A DNA stretch of 38,255 bases, taken from contig JAUIJO010000001.1 of NCBI GenBank assembly GCA_030431185.1, forward strand, positions 1-38,255, in the 5' to 3' direction. Both the position numbers and the translations under genes were made by a program. The notes beneath the pieces were generated by a model. That model was not told the DNA's origin, searched no databases, and was given only the letters and a program-made list of their open reading frames with translations. Below are positions 21,220 through 28,677 of the stretch, in pieces (within the stretch, counting starts at the first letter, position 1; the number at the start of each line of letters is the position of its first letter). This stretch comes from Gammaproteobacteria bacterium. GTDB taxonomy: Bacteria > Pseudomonadota > Gammaproteobacteria > Xanthomonadales > Xanthomonadaceae.

Positions 21220-23427
21220 TCAGAAGAACGCGCGCACGCCGAACGCGACGCCACGCCCGGGCAGGGGCGCCAGGTCCTTGAGGAAGGAGCTGTGCACGCG
21301 GGCTTCCTCGTCGAGGAGGTTGCTGCCGTCCAGGAACACTTCCCATGCGCCGCCGGACGCGGTATCGAGGTGCCAGGCCAGGTGCGCGTCGACCAGGGTG
21401 TAGCCGGGCGTCGGCGTCTCGCCCGCGGCGACGTCGTCCTGCTCGGCGTAGCGGATCGCGCCCAGCGACGCGCGCCAGGCATTGCGTTCCCAGCGCAGCT
21501 CGCCGCCCAGGCGGGCGGGCGAGATCCGCGGCAGGTTGCCGCCGCGGGCCAGCGTGACGGTGTAGTCGTGGTTGTGATCGCCATGCGGGACCGCGATGTC
21601 GATCTCGCGCGTGCCGCTGCCGGTGAGTTCGGCATCGACGATGTCGCCGAACAGGCGCGCGTCCCAGCGGCCGCTGTCATTCTCGGCGAAGGTCCAGTTG
21701 GCTTCCGCCTCGGCGCCGTTGAAGCGCGCGTCGTCCTGCGTCCAGGCACGCACCGGGCCGCCGTCGTCGATGCCGGTCCCGGCCAGGTAGATGAAATCGT
21801 CGTACTGCACGTGGTAGATCGACGCGCCCAGCTTGAAGGGCCCCTGGTGCCAGTGCAGGCCAAGCTCGACCCGGTTGGCGGTTTCCTTCCGCAGGTCCGG
21901 ATCGCCCAGCTCCACGCTTCCGGTGGCGACGTGCAGGCCGTTGGAGTACAGCTCCTCGGCCACGGGCGTGCGCTGCGCGTGGTCGAGGCCGAGCGACAGG
22001 TGCATGTCGGGGTTGAGGTTCCAGCGCATCGACGCCGACAGGCTGGTGGCATCGAAGGTGCGGTCCGGCCCGATGGCGCGGGCTTCGTCGACGTCGATGC
22101 GGTTGCGGTCGTGGCGCGCGCCGAGCTCGAACTTCAGCGGACCGGCCTCGCGCTGGCCGATCCAGAAGATCCCGGTGTCGCGCGTCGCCGAGGCCGGCAC
22201 GAACGCCTCGTCGCCGATGGCGCGGAAGTCGCGGTCCGCCCACTGCAGGCCGATCGCGCCGTCCCAGCCGAGCAGTGGGTGATGGGTCAGCTCGAAGCGG
22301 GCCTCGGTGCTGTCGTTGTCGAAGACCGTGCCCACTTCGTCGCCTTCGAACTCGGTGTGGGTGTATTCGGTGCGGGCGACCTTGAGCCGCATCGAGGCGA
22401 AGGGCCCGATGTCGTCGATGCCACCGCGCAGTTCGCCGCGGCGCTGGTCCATCACGATGGTGACCGGCCCTTCCTCTTCGTGCCCTTCGTCATCGTGGTC
22501 ATGGTCGTGGTCGTCGTGGTCATCGTGGTCATGGCCGTCTTCCCCGCCGTGCGAATGCCCGGGCACGCCGTAGCGGCTGTTGAACAGGCTGTAGCCAAGG
22601 CCGATGAATCCGCGATCGCCCACCCAGGACACGCCCAGCGCCGCGGCATCGGTGCGCAGGGCGCTGTTGGGCAGGGTGCCGCTGGCGCCTTCCTCGTCGT
22701 GGTCGGCGTCGGCCTCGTGCGCGTGTTCGCTTTCGGCGTGGCCGGGGATGTCGTAGTCACCGGTCTCGCGATGCAGGGCATCGACATGGAAGACCAGGTG
22801 GCCGTCCGACGACGTGCCGTCCAGGCGGGCCATGCCGGTGCGCTCGTCGTTGACGGTGCCGCCGCGCAGTTCGGCGCGGCCTTCCAGCGGCGCGTAGGTG
22901 GCTTCCTCGGGGATGCGGCCGTCGACCACGTTCACCGCGCCGCCGATCGCGCCGCTGCCGTAGAGCAGGGTGGCCGGACCCTTCAGCACTTCGACCTGGT
23001 TGGCGAGGAAGGGCTCGATGCTGACGGCGTGGTCGACGCTCACGGTGGATACGTCGCCCGCGCCGAGCCCGTCGCTGAGCACCTGCACGCGGGCGCCGTC
23101 GAAGCCGCGCACGATCGGTCGGCCGACCCCGGGACCGAAGTACGAGGACTGCACGCCGGGCAGCCTGGACACGGTCTCGCCCAGCGAGTTGGCCTTGGCC
23201 TCGTCGAGCCGTTCGCCGGCGAGCACTTTCACCGGACGGGTGAGTTCTTCGGCGGTGGAGGCCAGCGGGCTTGCCCGGACCTGGACCGAATCGAGGTCGA
23301 CCGCATCGTGCTCGTGGGTGGGCGCGGGTTCCTCGGCATGGGCGAGCGGCAGGGCCAGGGCGAGGGCCACGACGAGCGGGAGGCGGCGGTGCCGGCGGCT
23401 GAACGGAGCTGTATTGGGCATGGGCAT
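21220..23427 (-). CDS. znuD: TonB-dependent outer-membrane receptor, ZnuD-like (zinc)
   Basis: The product is 735 residues (ATG at 23427; 23421 also possible). It has a signal peptide (LPLVVALALALPLAHA), a TonB-box region (VDLDSVQVRAS), a plug domain at about residues 55-170 (LGETVSRLPGVQSS, RGFDGARVQVLSDG, VEVLKGPATLLYGSGAIGGAVNVVDG) and a beta-barrel ending in Phe (VAFGVRAFF). Two extracellular loops are strongly His/Asp/Glu-rich, at about 230-246 and 291-319, with another HGDHNHD patch near the C-terminus. This is the hallmark of zinc receptors of the ZnuD type. A Zur operator lies 43 bp upstream. The protein would take up Zn2+ or zinc complexes across the outer membrane with TonB energy. 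Confidence 0.92.
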   Translation of the reverse strand: MPMPNTAPFSRRHRRLPLVVALALALPLAHAEEPAPTHEHDAVDLDSVQVRASPLASTAEELTRPVKVLAGERLDEAKANSLGETVSRLPGVQSSYFGPGVGRPIVRGFDGARVQVLSDGLGAGDVSTVSVDHAVSIEPFLANQVEVLKGPATLLYGSGAIGGAVNVVDGRIPEEATYAPLEGRAELRGGTVNDERTGMARLDGTSSDGHLVFHVDALHRETGDYDIPGHAESEHAHEADADHDEEGASGTLPNSALRTDAAALGVSWVGDRGFIGLGYSLFNSRYGVPGHSHGGEDGHDHDDHDDHDHDHDDEGHEEEGPVTIVMDQRRGELRGGIDDIGPFASMRLKVARTEYTHTEFEGDEVGTVFDNDSTEARFELTHHPLLGWDGAIGLQWADRDFRAIGDEAFVPASATRDTGIFWIGQREAGPLKFELGARHDRNRIDVDEARAIGPDRTFDATSLSASMRWNLNPDMHLSLGLDHAQRTPVAEELYSNGLHVATGSVELGDPDLRKETANRVELGLHWHQGPFKLGASIYHVQYDDFIYLAGTGIDDGGPVRAWTQDDARFNGAEAEANWTFAENDSGRWDARLFGDIVDAELTGSGTREIDIAVPHGDHNHDYTVTLARGGNLPRISPARLGGELRWERNAWRASLGAIRYAEQDDVAAGETPTPGYTLVDAHLAWHLDTASGGAWEVFLDGSNLLDEEARVHSSFLKDLAPLPGRGVAFGVRAFF

Positions 23428-23443
23428 CGGGGAGGGGATCGGC

Positions 23444-23449
23444 TAAAGT
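23444..23449 (+). promoter_or_regulatory. Possible -10 box for the MerC-domain gene
   Basis: TAAAGT in GGCTAAAGT could start transcription near 23456, just before the Zur operator. An alternative is a -10 inside the operator itself. Both would place the MerC gene under Zur. Confidence 0.25.
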
Positions 23450-23469
23450 GGCAGCAGGAAGTTACGGAA

Positions 23470-23484
23470 TGTTATATTATAACA
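23470..23484. promoter_or_regulatory. Zur operator in the divergent znuD/merC promoter region
   Basis: TGTTATA-T-TATAACA is a perfect 7-bp inverted repeat with a one-base centre. It matches the core of the known gammaproteobacterial Zur box (TGTTATAWTATAACA). It lies 43 bp before the receptor start and 28 bp before the MerC start. On the minus strand it contains an exact TATAAT (23476-23481), so repressor binding would cover the receptor's -10. It is strikingly AT-rich against the surrounding DNA. Confidence 0.9.
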
Positions 23485-23512
23485 ATCCGATGTCCAGCCC
23501 CTCCCATTCGTC

Positions 23513-23932
23513 ATGGTCATGTCGCCTCCCTCTCCCCGCCACCGCCTGCTGGATCGCCTCGGTGCCCTGGGCTCCCTGGCATGTGCGGTCCACTGCGCCC
23601 TGTTGCCGCTGCTGATCGCCGCATTGCCGACCCTCGGCATATCGGGCTGGTTCGACGACGGCTTCGAGCTGGCCTTCGTGGTGTTCGCGACCTGCCTGGG
23701 CCTGTTCACCCTGGTCTGGGGCTACCGCCGCCACCGCGCGGTACGGGCCCTGTCGCTGCTGGTGCCCGGCCTGCTGGTCCTGTGGATCGGCGTGCTGTAC
23801 GGCCCCCTGCACGACAGCGTGTTGCCGCATGCCGTGGCGATGACCTTCGGCGGCACCCTCGTCGGCCTGGCGCACCTGGCCAACCTGCGCCTGAACCACG
23901 GCCACGTCCACGACGCCAGCTGCTCGCATTGA
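23513..23932 (+). CDS. MerC domain-containing membrane protein
   Basis: The product is 139 residues (ATG at 23513; 23519 also possible) with four membrane helices. In the first helix CAVHC (Cys24, His27, Cys28) followed by ALLPLL is the MerC-type metal motif. The tail NHGHVHDASCSH adds four His and a Cys. MerC proteins are known as mercury-uptake membrane proteins. Here there is no mer operon, and the gene shares a Zur operator with a zinc receptor, so transport or handling of zinc at the inner membrane is the better guess. That function is inference. No DNA-binding or periplasmic binding-protein partner (ZnuA) is visible in the window. Confidence 0.87.
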   Translation: MVMSPPSPRHRLLDRLGALGSLACAVHCALLPLLIAALPTLGISGWFDDGFELAFVVFATCLGLFTLVWGYRRHRAVRALSLLVPGLLVLWIGVLYGPLHDSVLPHAVAMTFGGTLVGLAHLANLRLNHGHVHDASCSH

Positions 23933-23954
23933 CCGGTCGGATGAACGGACGGCG

Positions 23955-23982
23955 CTGGCGCGGTCCGCGCGCATGGTAGAAT
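23955..23982 (+). promoter_or_regulatory. Candidate promoter of the bTHX gene
   Basis: CTGGCG (23955-23960) and TAGAAT (23977-23982) are separated by 16 nt, the same -35 sequence as before lpxH and the ClC gene. A leader of about 85 nt follows, containing the AT-rich ATTCTTTTCTAAAG. Confidence 0.45.
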
Positions 23983-24074
23983 TCGCGACCTCGCGACGTG
24001 ACCGAGTGTCCACCCGTCCGCCCGAGCGGCATGGGTTTCGATAGATTCTTTTCTAAAGTTCCAGGAGCAAGAAC

Positions 24075-24263
24075 ATGGGTAAGGGCGACCGCAAGACCGC
24101 CAAGGGCAAGCGCTACAACTCCAGCTACGGCAACGCCCGTTCGCATACGGCGGTGACCAAGGCGACTGGTGCGGCTTCCGCGCCCGTTGCCAAGAAGGCC
24201 ACCAAGGCGACCAAGGCGCCGGCCAAGAAGGTCGTGGCCAAGAAGGCTGCCGCCAAGGAGTGA
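24075..24263 (+). CDS. 30S ribosomal protein bTHX with Lys/Ala-rich tail
   Basis: The product is 62 residues. The N-terminal 22 or so residues, MGKGDRKTAKGKRYNSSYG, match the ribosomal protein THX family (Thermus Thx begins MGKGDRRTRRGK), a small basic protein stabilising the 16S rRNA head. The remaining 40 residues are made of AKKA/TKAPAKK repeats like a histone H1 or bacterial H1-like tail, likely disordered and nucleic-acid binding. AGGAGC precedes the ATG by about 7 nt, and a strong terminator follows 27 nt after the stop, so it is a single-gene transcript. Ribosome association is inferred from the family. Confidence 0.88.
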   Translation: MGKGDRKTAKGKRYNSSYGNARSHTAVTKATGAASAPVAKKATKATKAPAKKVVAKKAAAKE

Positions 24264-24290
24264 GCGCCCCGCGCCTTCCGTGGTACCGGA

Positions 24291-24319
24291 AAGCCCCGCG
24301 ATCGCGGGGCTTTTTCTTT
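24291..24319 (+). terminator. Intrinsic terminator of the bTHX gene
   Basis: AAGCCCCGCG (24291-24300) pairs with CGCGGGGCTT (24303-24312) around AT, and the stem runs into TTTTTCTTT. A textbook rho-independent terminator. Confidence 0.9.
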
Positions 24320-24519
24320 GTGCGCGTATGGGCGGCAGTCCCGGCTTCGGGGGGGGGCGTGGCTTCGTAGCTCCGTAGCCCGCGCAGGACCGAAGGCCGC
24401 GCCCGGGACGCCGTCGGCACGCCTTCCCCTTCCCCGCGTTCGCCGGGATGACCAGCGAAACAGGAACCTCCGGCTCGCGAGGGGGCCGGAACGCGACGTC
24501 GTGTCCCGCCCCGGTCCGA
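24320..24519. other. Intergenic stretch with a poly-G run and a REP-like hairpin
   Basis: Nine consecutive G residues lie at 24349-24357. TCCCCGCGTTCGCCGGGATGA at 24431-24451 forms a short hairpin and resembles the palindromic intergenic repeats of xanthomonads and relatives. No other copy is visible in the window. No coding frame here is convincing. Confidence 0.35.
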
Positions 24520-25764
24520 TCAGCCGACCCGGCGGCCCCCGGCATAGGTTCCCAACGCGAGCCGTCCGCCCAGCCAATAGCTCAGTTCGGCCGGGTGGCG
24601 GATGTCCCATAGCGCGAAGTCCGCGCGGGCGCCCGAGCGCAGCACGCCCCGGTCGTGGAGGCCCAGGGCATGGGCGGCGTTGACGGTGGCGCCGCGCAGG
24701 CTTTCCTCCGGGGTCAGGCGGAAGTGCGCGCTGGCCAGTTGCATCGCCTGCCGCAACGACATCAAGGGGGCCGTGCCCGGATTGCAATCGGTGGCGACGG
24801 CCATGGCGACGCCGTGCTCGCGAAACGCCGCCAGTGGTGGCAGCCGGGTCTCGCGCAGCACGTGGAAGGCGCCCGGCAGCAGTACCGCGACGACGCCCGA
24901 GGCGGCCATCGCGCGCACGCTGGCTTCGCTGCTGTACTCGACGTGGTCGGCCGACAGGCCCGCGAATTCGGCGACCAGGCCGGCGCCGCCGAGGTCGCTC
25001 AACTGGTCGGCGTGCAGCTTGACCGGCAGTCCCAGCGCACGCGCGGCCTCGAACACGCGCCGCGTCTGCGCGGGCGAAAAGCCGATCCCTTCGCAGAAGG
25101 CATCGACGGCGTCGACCAGGCCTTCGGCATGCAGGCGTGGCAGCCATTCCACGACGGCCTCGACATACGCATCCGGACGATCGGCGAACTCCGGGGGCAG
25201 CGCGTGCGCCGCCAGGTACGTCGTGCGCACTCCGATCCCCATCGCTTCGCCGATGCGACGCGCGACGCGCAGCATCTTGCGTTCGTTGTCGAAGTCCAGG
25301 CCGTAGCCCGACTTGATCTCCAGCGTGGTGGCGCCATCGGCGACCAGTGCGCGGGCGCGCGGCAACGATTCGCGCAGCAGCCCGTCTTCGTCGAGGGCGC
25401 GCACGGCGCGCACGGTGGACAGGATGCCGCCCCCGGAGCGGGCGATGTCCTCGTAGCTCGCGCCCTGCAGGCGCATCTCGAATTCGCGCGCGCGGTCGCC
25501 TGCGAACACCAGGTGGGTGTGGCAATCGACCAGGCCGGGCGTGATCCAGCCACCGGTTTCGATGACCTGGTCGGCGAGCGCGCCGGCGTCGCCGGGGAGA
25601 CCACTTCGGGGCCCCACGTAGGTGAGCAGCCCGTCCTTCCAGCCCAGCGCGCCGTCGACGACCTCGCCATAGCCGCGTTCGGTGTCCAGCGTCGCCAGCG
25701 ACGCGCCCAGCACCAGGCCGTCCCAGCGGCGTGAATCGTCGAGGGGGGTGTCGGCGTCAGTCAT
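24520..25764 (-). CDS. hutI: Imidazolonepropionase
   Basis: HutI hydrolyses imidazolonepropionate to N-formimino-glutamate, the third step of histidine degradation. The product is 414 residues, normal for the family. Metal-site motifs of the amidohydrolase fold are visible: PGLVDCHTHLVFAG (His82, His84), KSGYGL, LAAHALPPEF, KLHADQLSD and ATDCNPGT. The start ATG at 25764 overlaps the end of the upstream ClC antiporter gene by 8 nt (ATGACTGA), so translation is likely coupled. Its pathway partner HutF is divergent from ClC about 1.4 kb upstream; HutH, HutU and HutG are not in the window. Confidence 0.96.
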   Translation of the reverse strand: MTDADTPLDDSRRWDGLVLGASLATLDTERGYGEVVDGALGWKDGLLTYVGPRSGLPGDAGALADQVIETGGWITPGLVDCHTHLVFAGDRAREFEMRLQGASYEDIARSGGGILSTVRAVRALDEDGLLRESLPRARALVADGATTLEIKSGYGLDFDNERKMLRVARRIGEAMGIGVRTTYLAAHALPPEFADRPDAYVEAVVEWLPRLHAEGLVDAVDAFCEGIGFSPAQTRRVFEAARALGLPVKLHADQLSDLGGAGLVAEFAGLSADHVEYSSEASVRAMAASGVVAVLLPGAFHVLRETRLPPLAAFREHGVAMAVATDCNPGTAPLMSLRQAMQLASAHFRLTPEESLRGATVNAAHALGLHDRGVLRSGARADFALWDIRHPAELSYWLGGRLALGTYAGGRRVG

Positions 25765-27094
25765 CGCGTGGAGGAGCCTGCATGTGGGGCGCCAGCCGCT
25801 TCGCCAGGGCCTTGTATATCGGCGTGGGGCAGCAGAGGTTGGAGCACGCGCGTGCCAGCAGCACGGTCGCCAGGATGGGCAGCATCATTTCGTGGTTGTC
25901 GGTCAGCTCGATCGAGATCACCGCCGACGTCAGCGGCGCCTGGGTCACGCCGGCCAGGTAGGCACACATGCCCAGCAACACCACGGCCGAGGGATCGACG
26001 CCGGGGAACAGGTGGGACAGGTTGTCGCCCAGTCCGGCGCCCACGGCGAGCGCCGGCGAGAACAGGCCGCCGGGGATGCCGGCGATGTACGACACCAGGT
26101 TGGCGAAGAACTTGGCGATGCCGAACTCGGCGCCCGGCGACGCGCTGCGCAGCAGCAGCGCATGCGCCTGTTCGTAGCCCGTGCCGAACACCGTGCCGCC
26201 CAGGGCGATGCCGAGCAGGGCGAGGGCAAGCCCGCAGGCGGTCGAGAACAGCACCGGATGCGCGCCGCGCATGCGCCCCAGCCAACGTGGCCTGCCATCC
26301 GCGGCGGCGACGACGATGCGCGCGAACAGGCCCCCGAGCACGCCGCAGACCACGCCACAGGCGAGGATCGCCAGCCAGCCTTCGCCCAGCGGGATGCGCG
26401 CGGCGATATGGCCGAAGTAGGCGTAGTCGCCCAGCAGGCCCATCGACACCACGCCGCCGACGATGACCGCCGTCAACAACGTGCCGGAGAAGCGTTGCTC
26501 GAAGGCGCCGCTCAGTTCCTCGATCGCGAACACCACCCCGGCCAGCGGCGTGTTGAACGCGGCGGCGATGCCCGCGGCGCCGCCGGCCAGCAGGAAGCGC
26601 GACGCCTGGTAGGGGTCGCTGTAGCCCATCCGGCGACCGATGGCGTGCATGATCCCGGCGCCCACGTGCACCGTCGGCCCCTCGCGGCCCACCGAGGCCC
26701 CGCCGAACAGGGCCAGGATGGTGAATCCCATCTTGCACAGCGACACCCACAAGGACAGCTGGGCGGCGCGGAAGTCGTCGCGGGCGAGTTGCAGGGATGC
26801 GATCACCTGCGGGATGCCGCTGCCGCGGGTGGGCGCGAGCTTGCCACGCGTCGCCCAGGCGAGGATCGCGAACGACAGGGGCGTCAGCAGCAGCGCCCAC
26901 CACGGCGAGTGGGCCGTGACGGCCAGGAAGCTGCGGTACGCGGCGTCGCCCACCTTGGCGAACACGATGGCCGCCAGCGCGACCGCCACGGCGCCGCCCC
27001 ACAGCGCGATGCGCCTTTTCCAGGCTTCGCGTGACCAGAGCTGGGCCGGGCCCGTTTCGTCCGGGTCCGGCGTCGGGGGAGCACTTGGGGTCAT
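25757..27094 (-). CDS. ClC-type chloride/proton antiporter
   Basis: The product is 445 residues with about ten or more hydrophobic helices. All three filter signatures are present: GSGIPQV (residues 91-97), GREGPTVH with gating Glu138, and GIPGGLFSPALAVGAGLG. The pair Glu192-Glu193 (FAIEEL) corresponds to the internal proton glutamate of E. coli ClC-ec1, so proton-coupled exchange rather than a channel is expected. No CBS domains follow. The ATG at 27094 was chosen because it follows TACAAT by 6 nt. It ends 8 nt inside hutI. Such antiporters help acid resistance; a link to histidine breakdown is suggested only by the overlap. Confidence 0.94.
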   Translation of the reverse strand: MTPSAPPTPDPDETGPAQLWSREAWKRRIALWGGAVAVALAAIVFAKVGDAAYRSFLAVTAHSPWWALLLTPLSFAILAWATRGKLAPTRGSGIPQVIASLQLARDDFRAAQLSLWVSLCKMGFTILALFGGASVGREGPTVHVGAGIMHAIGRRMGYSDPYQASRFLLAGGAAGIAAAFNTPLAGVVFAIEELSGAFEQRFSGTLLTAVIVGGVVSMGLLGDYAYFGHIAARIPLGEGWLAILACGVVCGVLGGLFARIVVAAADGRPRWLGRMRGAHPVLFSTACGLALALLGIALGGTVFGTGYEQAHALLLRSASPGAEFGIAKFFANLVSYIAGIPGGLFSPALAVGAGLGDNLSHLFPGVDPSAVVLLGMCAYLAGVTQAPLTSAVISIELTDNHEMMLPILATVLLARACSNLCCPTPIYKALAKRLAPHMQAPPRDD

Positions 27095-27100
27095 CGCCCC

Positions 27101-27128
27101 ATTGTAGTCCATGCGTGCCGGTCGCCAG
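27101..27128 (-). promoter_or_regulatory. Candidate ClC promoter with leaderless spacing
   Basis: On the minus strand CTGGCG (27123-27128) precedes TACAAT (27101-27106) by 16 nt, and the ATG follows 6 nt later. It mirrors the lpxH promoter. No ribosome-binding site is present apart from GGGGCG. Confidence 0.5.
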
Positions 27129-27199
27129 CGTGACGCGTCCGCGCGACAATCGACCCTGCGGGCCTGGCAATGACGCGCGGCCCCTCGACGAGGAACGAC

Positions 27200-28549
27200 A
27201 TGAGCACACGCGCGATTCCCGATGGAACGCTCTGGACCCCCGATGGCTGGCAGGCGGGCCGCCGCGTGCAGGTCGACGCAAGGGGCCGGGTGGAGGCCGT
27301 GGTGGCGGGACGCGATCCGGGTCGACGCGTGGTGCCGGGCATCGCCAACCTGCATTCGCACGCATTCCAGCGCGCGATGGCGGGGATGGCCGAGCGCCAG
27401 ACCGACCCCGCCGATTCGTTCTGGACCTGGCGCGAGACCATGTACCACTTCGCGTCGAGGTTCTCGCCCGACACCTTGTACGCGGTCGCCTCCCAGTTGT
27501 ATGCCGAAATGCTGGAGAGCGGCTACACCCGCGTGTGCGAGTTCCACTACCTGCACCACACGCCCTCGGGCGGTGCCTACCGGGATCCGACCGCCATGTC
27601 GCAGGCCCTGGTGTCGGCCGCGCGCGACACCGGCATCCGGATGACCCTGTTGCCGGTGCTGTACATGCGCGGCGGTTTCGATGGCCGCGACCTGGTCGAG
27701 CGCCAGCGACGCTTCGGCCATGACGTGGACGACTACCTCGCCCTGGTCGATCGCCTGTGCGAGGACGCCAGCGACACGCTGCACGTGGGCTGCGCGCTGC
27801 ACAGCCTGCGCGCCGTTCCCCCCGACGCGATGGCGACCGTGCTCGACGCGTTGCCGCCGGCCATGCCGGTGCACGTGCACATCGCCGAACAGGTCGCCGA
27901 GGTGGAGGAATGCATCGCGGTGCGCGGTGCGCGGCCCGTGGCGTGGCTGCTCGACCACGCCGACGTGGACGCGCGCTGGACGCTCGTCCATGCCACGCAC
28001 CTGGACGATGGCGAAGTCGCGGGCATCGCCCGGAGCGGCGCCACGGTGGCCCTGTGCCCGACCACCGAGGCCAACCTCGGCGATGGCCTGTTCCCGCTGC
28101 GAGGCTATCTCGATGCCGGTGGCAGCTGGGGCATCGGCTCGGACTCGCACATCTCGGTGTCCCCGGTGGAGGAACTGCGCTGGCTGGAGTACGGCCAGCG
28201 GCTCGCCACGCGACGCCGCAACATCGCCGTCGATGGCGCGACGCCGAGCGTCGGCGAGACCCTCTTCAAGGGCGTGGCGGCCAGTGCGTCGCGTTCATCG
28301 GGACACGCGGGCGGCTGCTTGCAGGCGGGCGGATGTGCCGACGCGGTCGTGCTGGACATGCATGCGCCACAACTGATGGGCGCGACCGATGCCGACGTGC
28401 TCGATCGATGGCTGTTCAGCGGCAATCGCAACCTGGTCGACGAGGTGTACGTCGGCGGCCGTCGCGTGGTCGACGGCGGGCGCCACCACGATCGCGACGC
28501 CATCGCCGGCCGCTATCGCGACGCGCTCGCATCGCTGATGCAGGCGTGA
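27200..28549 (+). CDS. hutF: Formimidoylglutamate deiminase
   Basis: HutF hydrolyses N-formimino-L-glutamate to N-formyl-L-glutamate and ammonia, the step after HutI in the five-enzyme histidine pathway; HutG would complete it. The product is 449 residues of the amidohydrolase fold, with a metal site at NLHSHAFQRAMAG (His52, His54), HIAEQ, HATHL, and GSDSHISVSPVEELR. The start ATG at 27200 has GAGGA about 9 nt upstream; an in-frame ATG at 27170 lacks one. It diverges from the ClC-hutI unit, leaving about 105 bp for both promoters. No Hut regulator gene is in the window. Confidence 0.94.
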   Translation: MSTRAIPDGTLWTPDGWQAGRRVQVDARGRVEAVVAGRDPGRRVVPGIANLHSHAFQRAMAGMAERQTDPADSFWTWRETMYHFASRFSPDTLYAVASQLYAEMLESGYTRVCEFHYLHHTPSGGAYRDPTAMSQALVSAARDTGIRMTLLPVLYMRGGFDGRDLVERQRRFGHDVDDYLALVDRLCEDASDTLHVGCALHSLRAVPPDAMATVLDALPPAMPVHVHIAEQVAEVEECIAVRGARPVAWLLDHADVDARWTLVHATHLDDGEVAGIARSGATVALCPTTEANLGDGLFPLRGYLDAGGSWGIGSDSHISVSPVEELRWLEYGQRLATRRRNIAVDGATPSVGETLFKGVAASASRSSGHAGGCLQAGGCADAVVLDMHAPQLMGATDADVLDRWLFSGNRNLVDEVYVGGRRVVDGGRHHDRDAIAGRYRDALASLMQA

Positions 28550-28677
28550 GCGCCGGCCGCGGACGGTTCGTCGCGGCAGGCCCGGCTTCATCCGGCCGGA
28601 GCGGGGGTTCGTCGCAGAGCACGGAAACGGGACACGACCCCATGCAGGCTGGCGGGGTCCAGAAAGGAGACCCGACC

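Noticed and set aside
23513..23932. Mercury-resistance (mer) operon
   Set aside because: Only the MerC-domain gene is present; there is no merR, merT, merP or merA, and the operator is of Zur type.
21292..23979. Long plus-strand open frame (895 codons) opposite the ZnuD-like receptor
   Set aside because: Val/Gly/Arg-rich without motifs, and it crosses the Zur operator and the start of the MerC gene in another frame.
24349..24357. Run of nine G as a phase-variable tract
   Set aside because: It lies between genes, after a terminator and well away from any promoter or start codon, so slippage would have no obvious effect.
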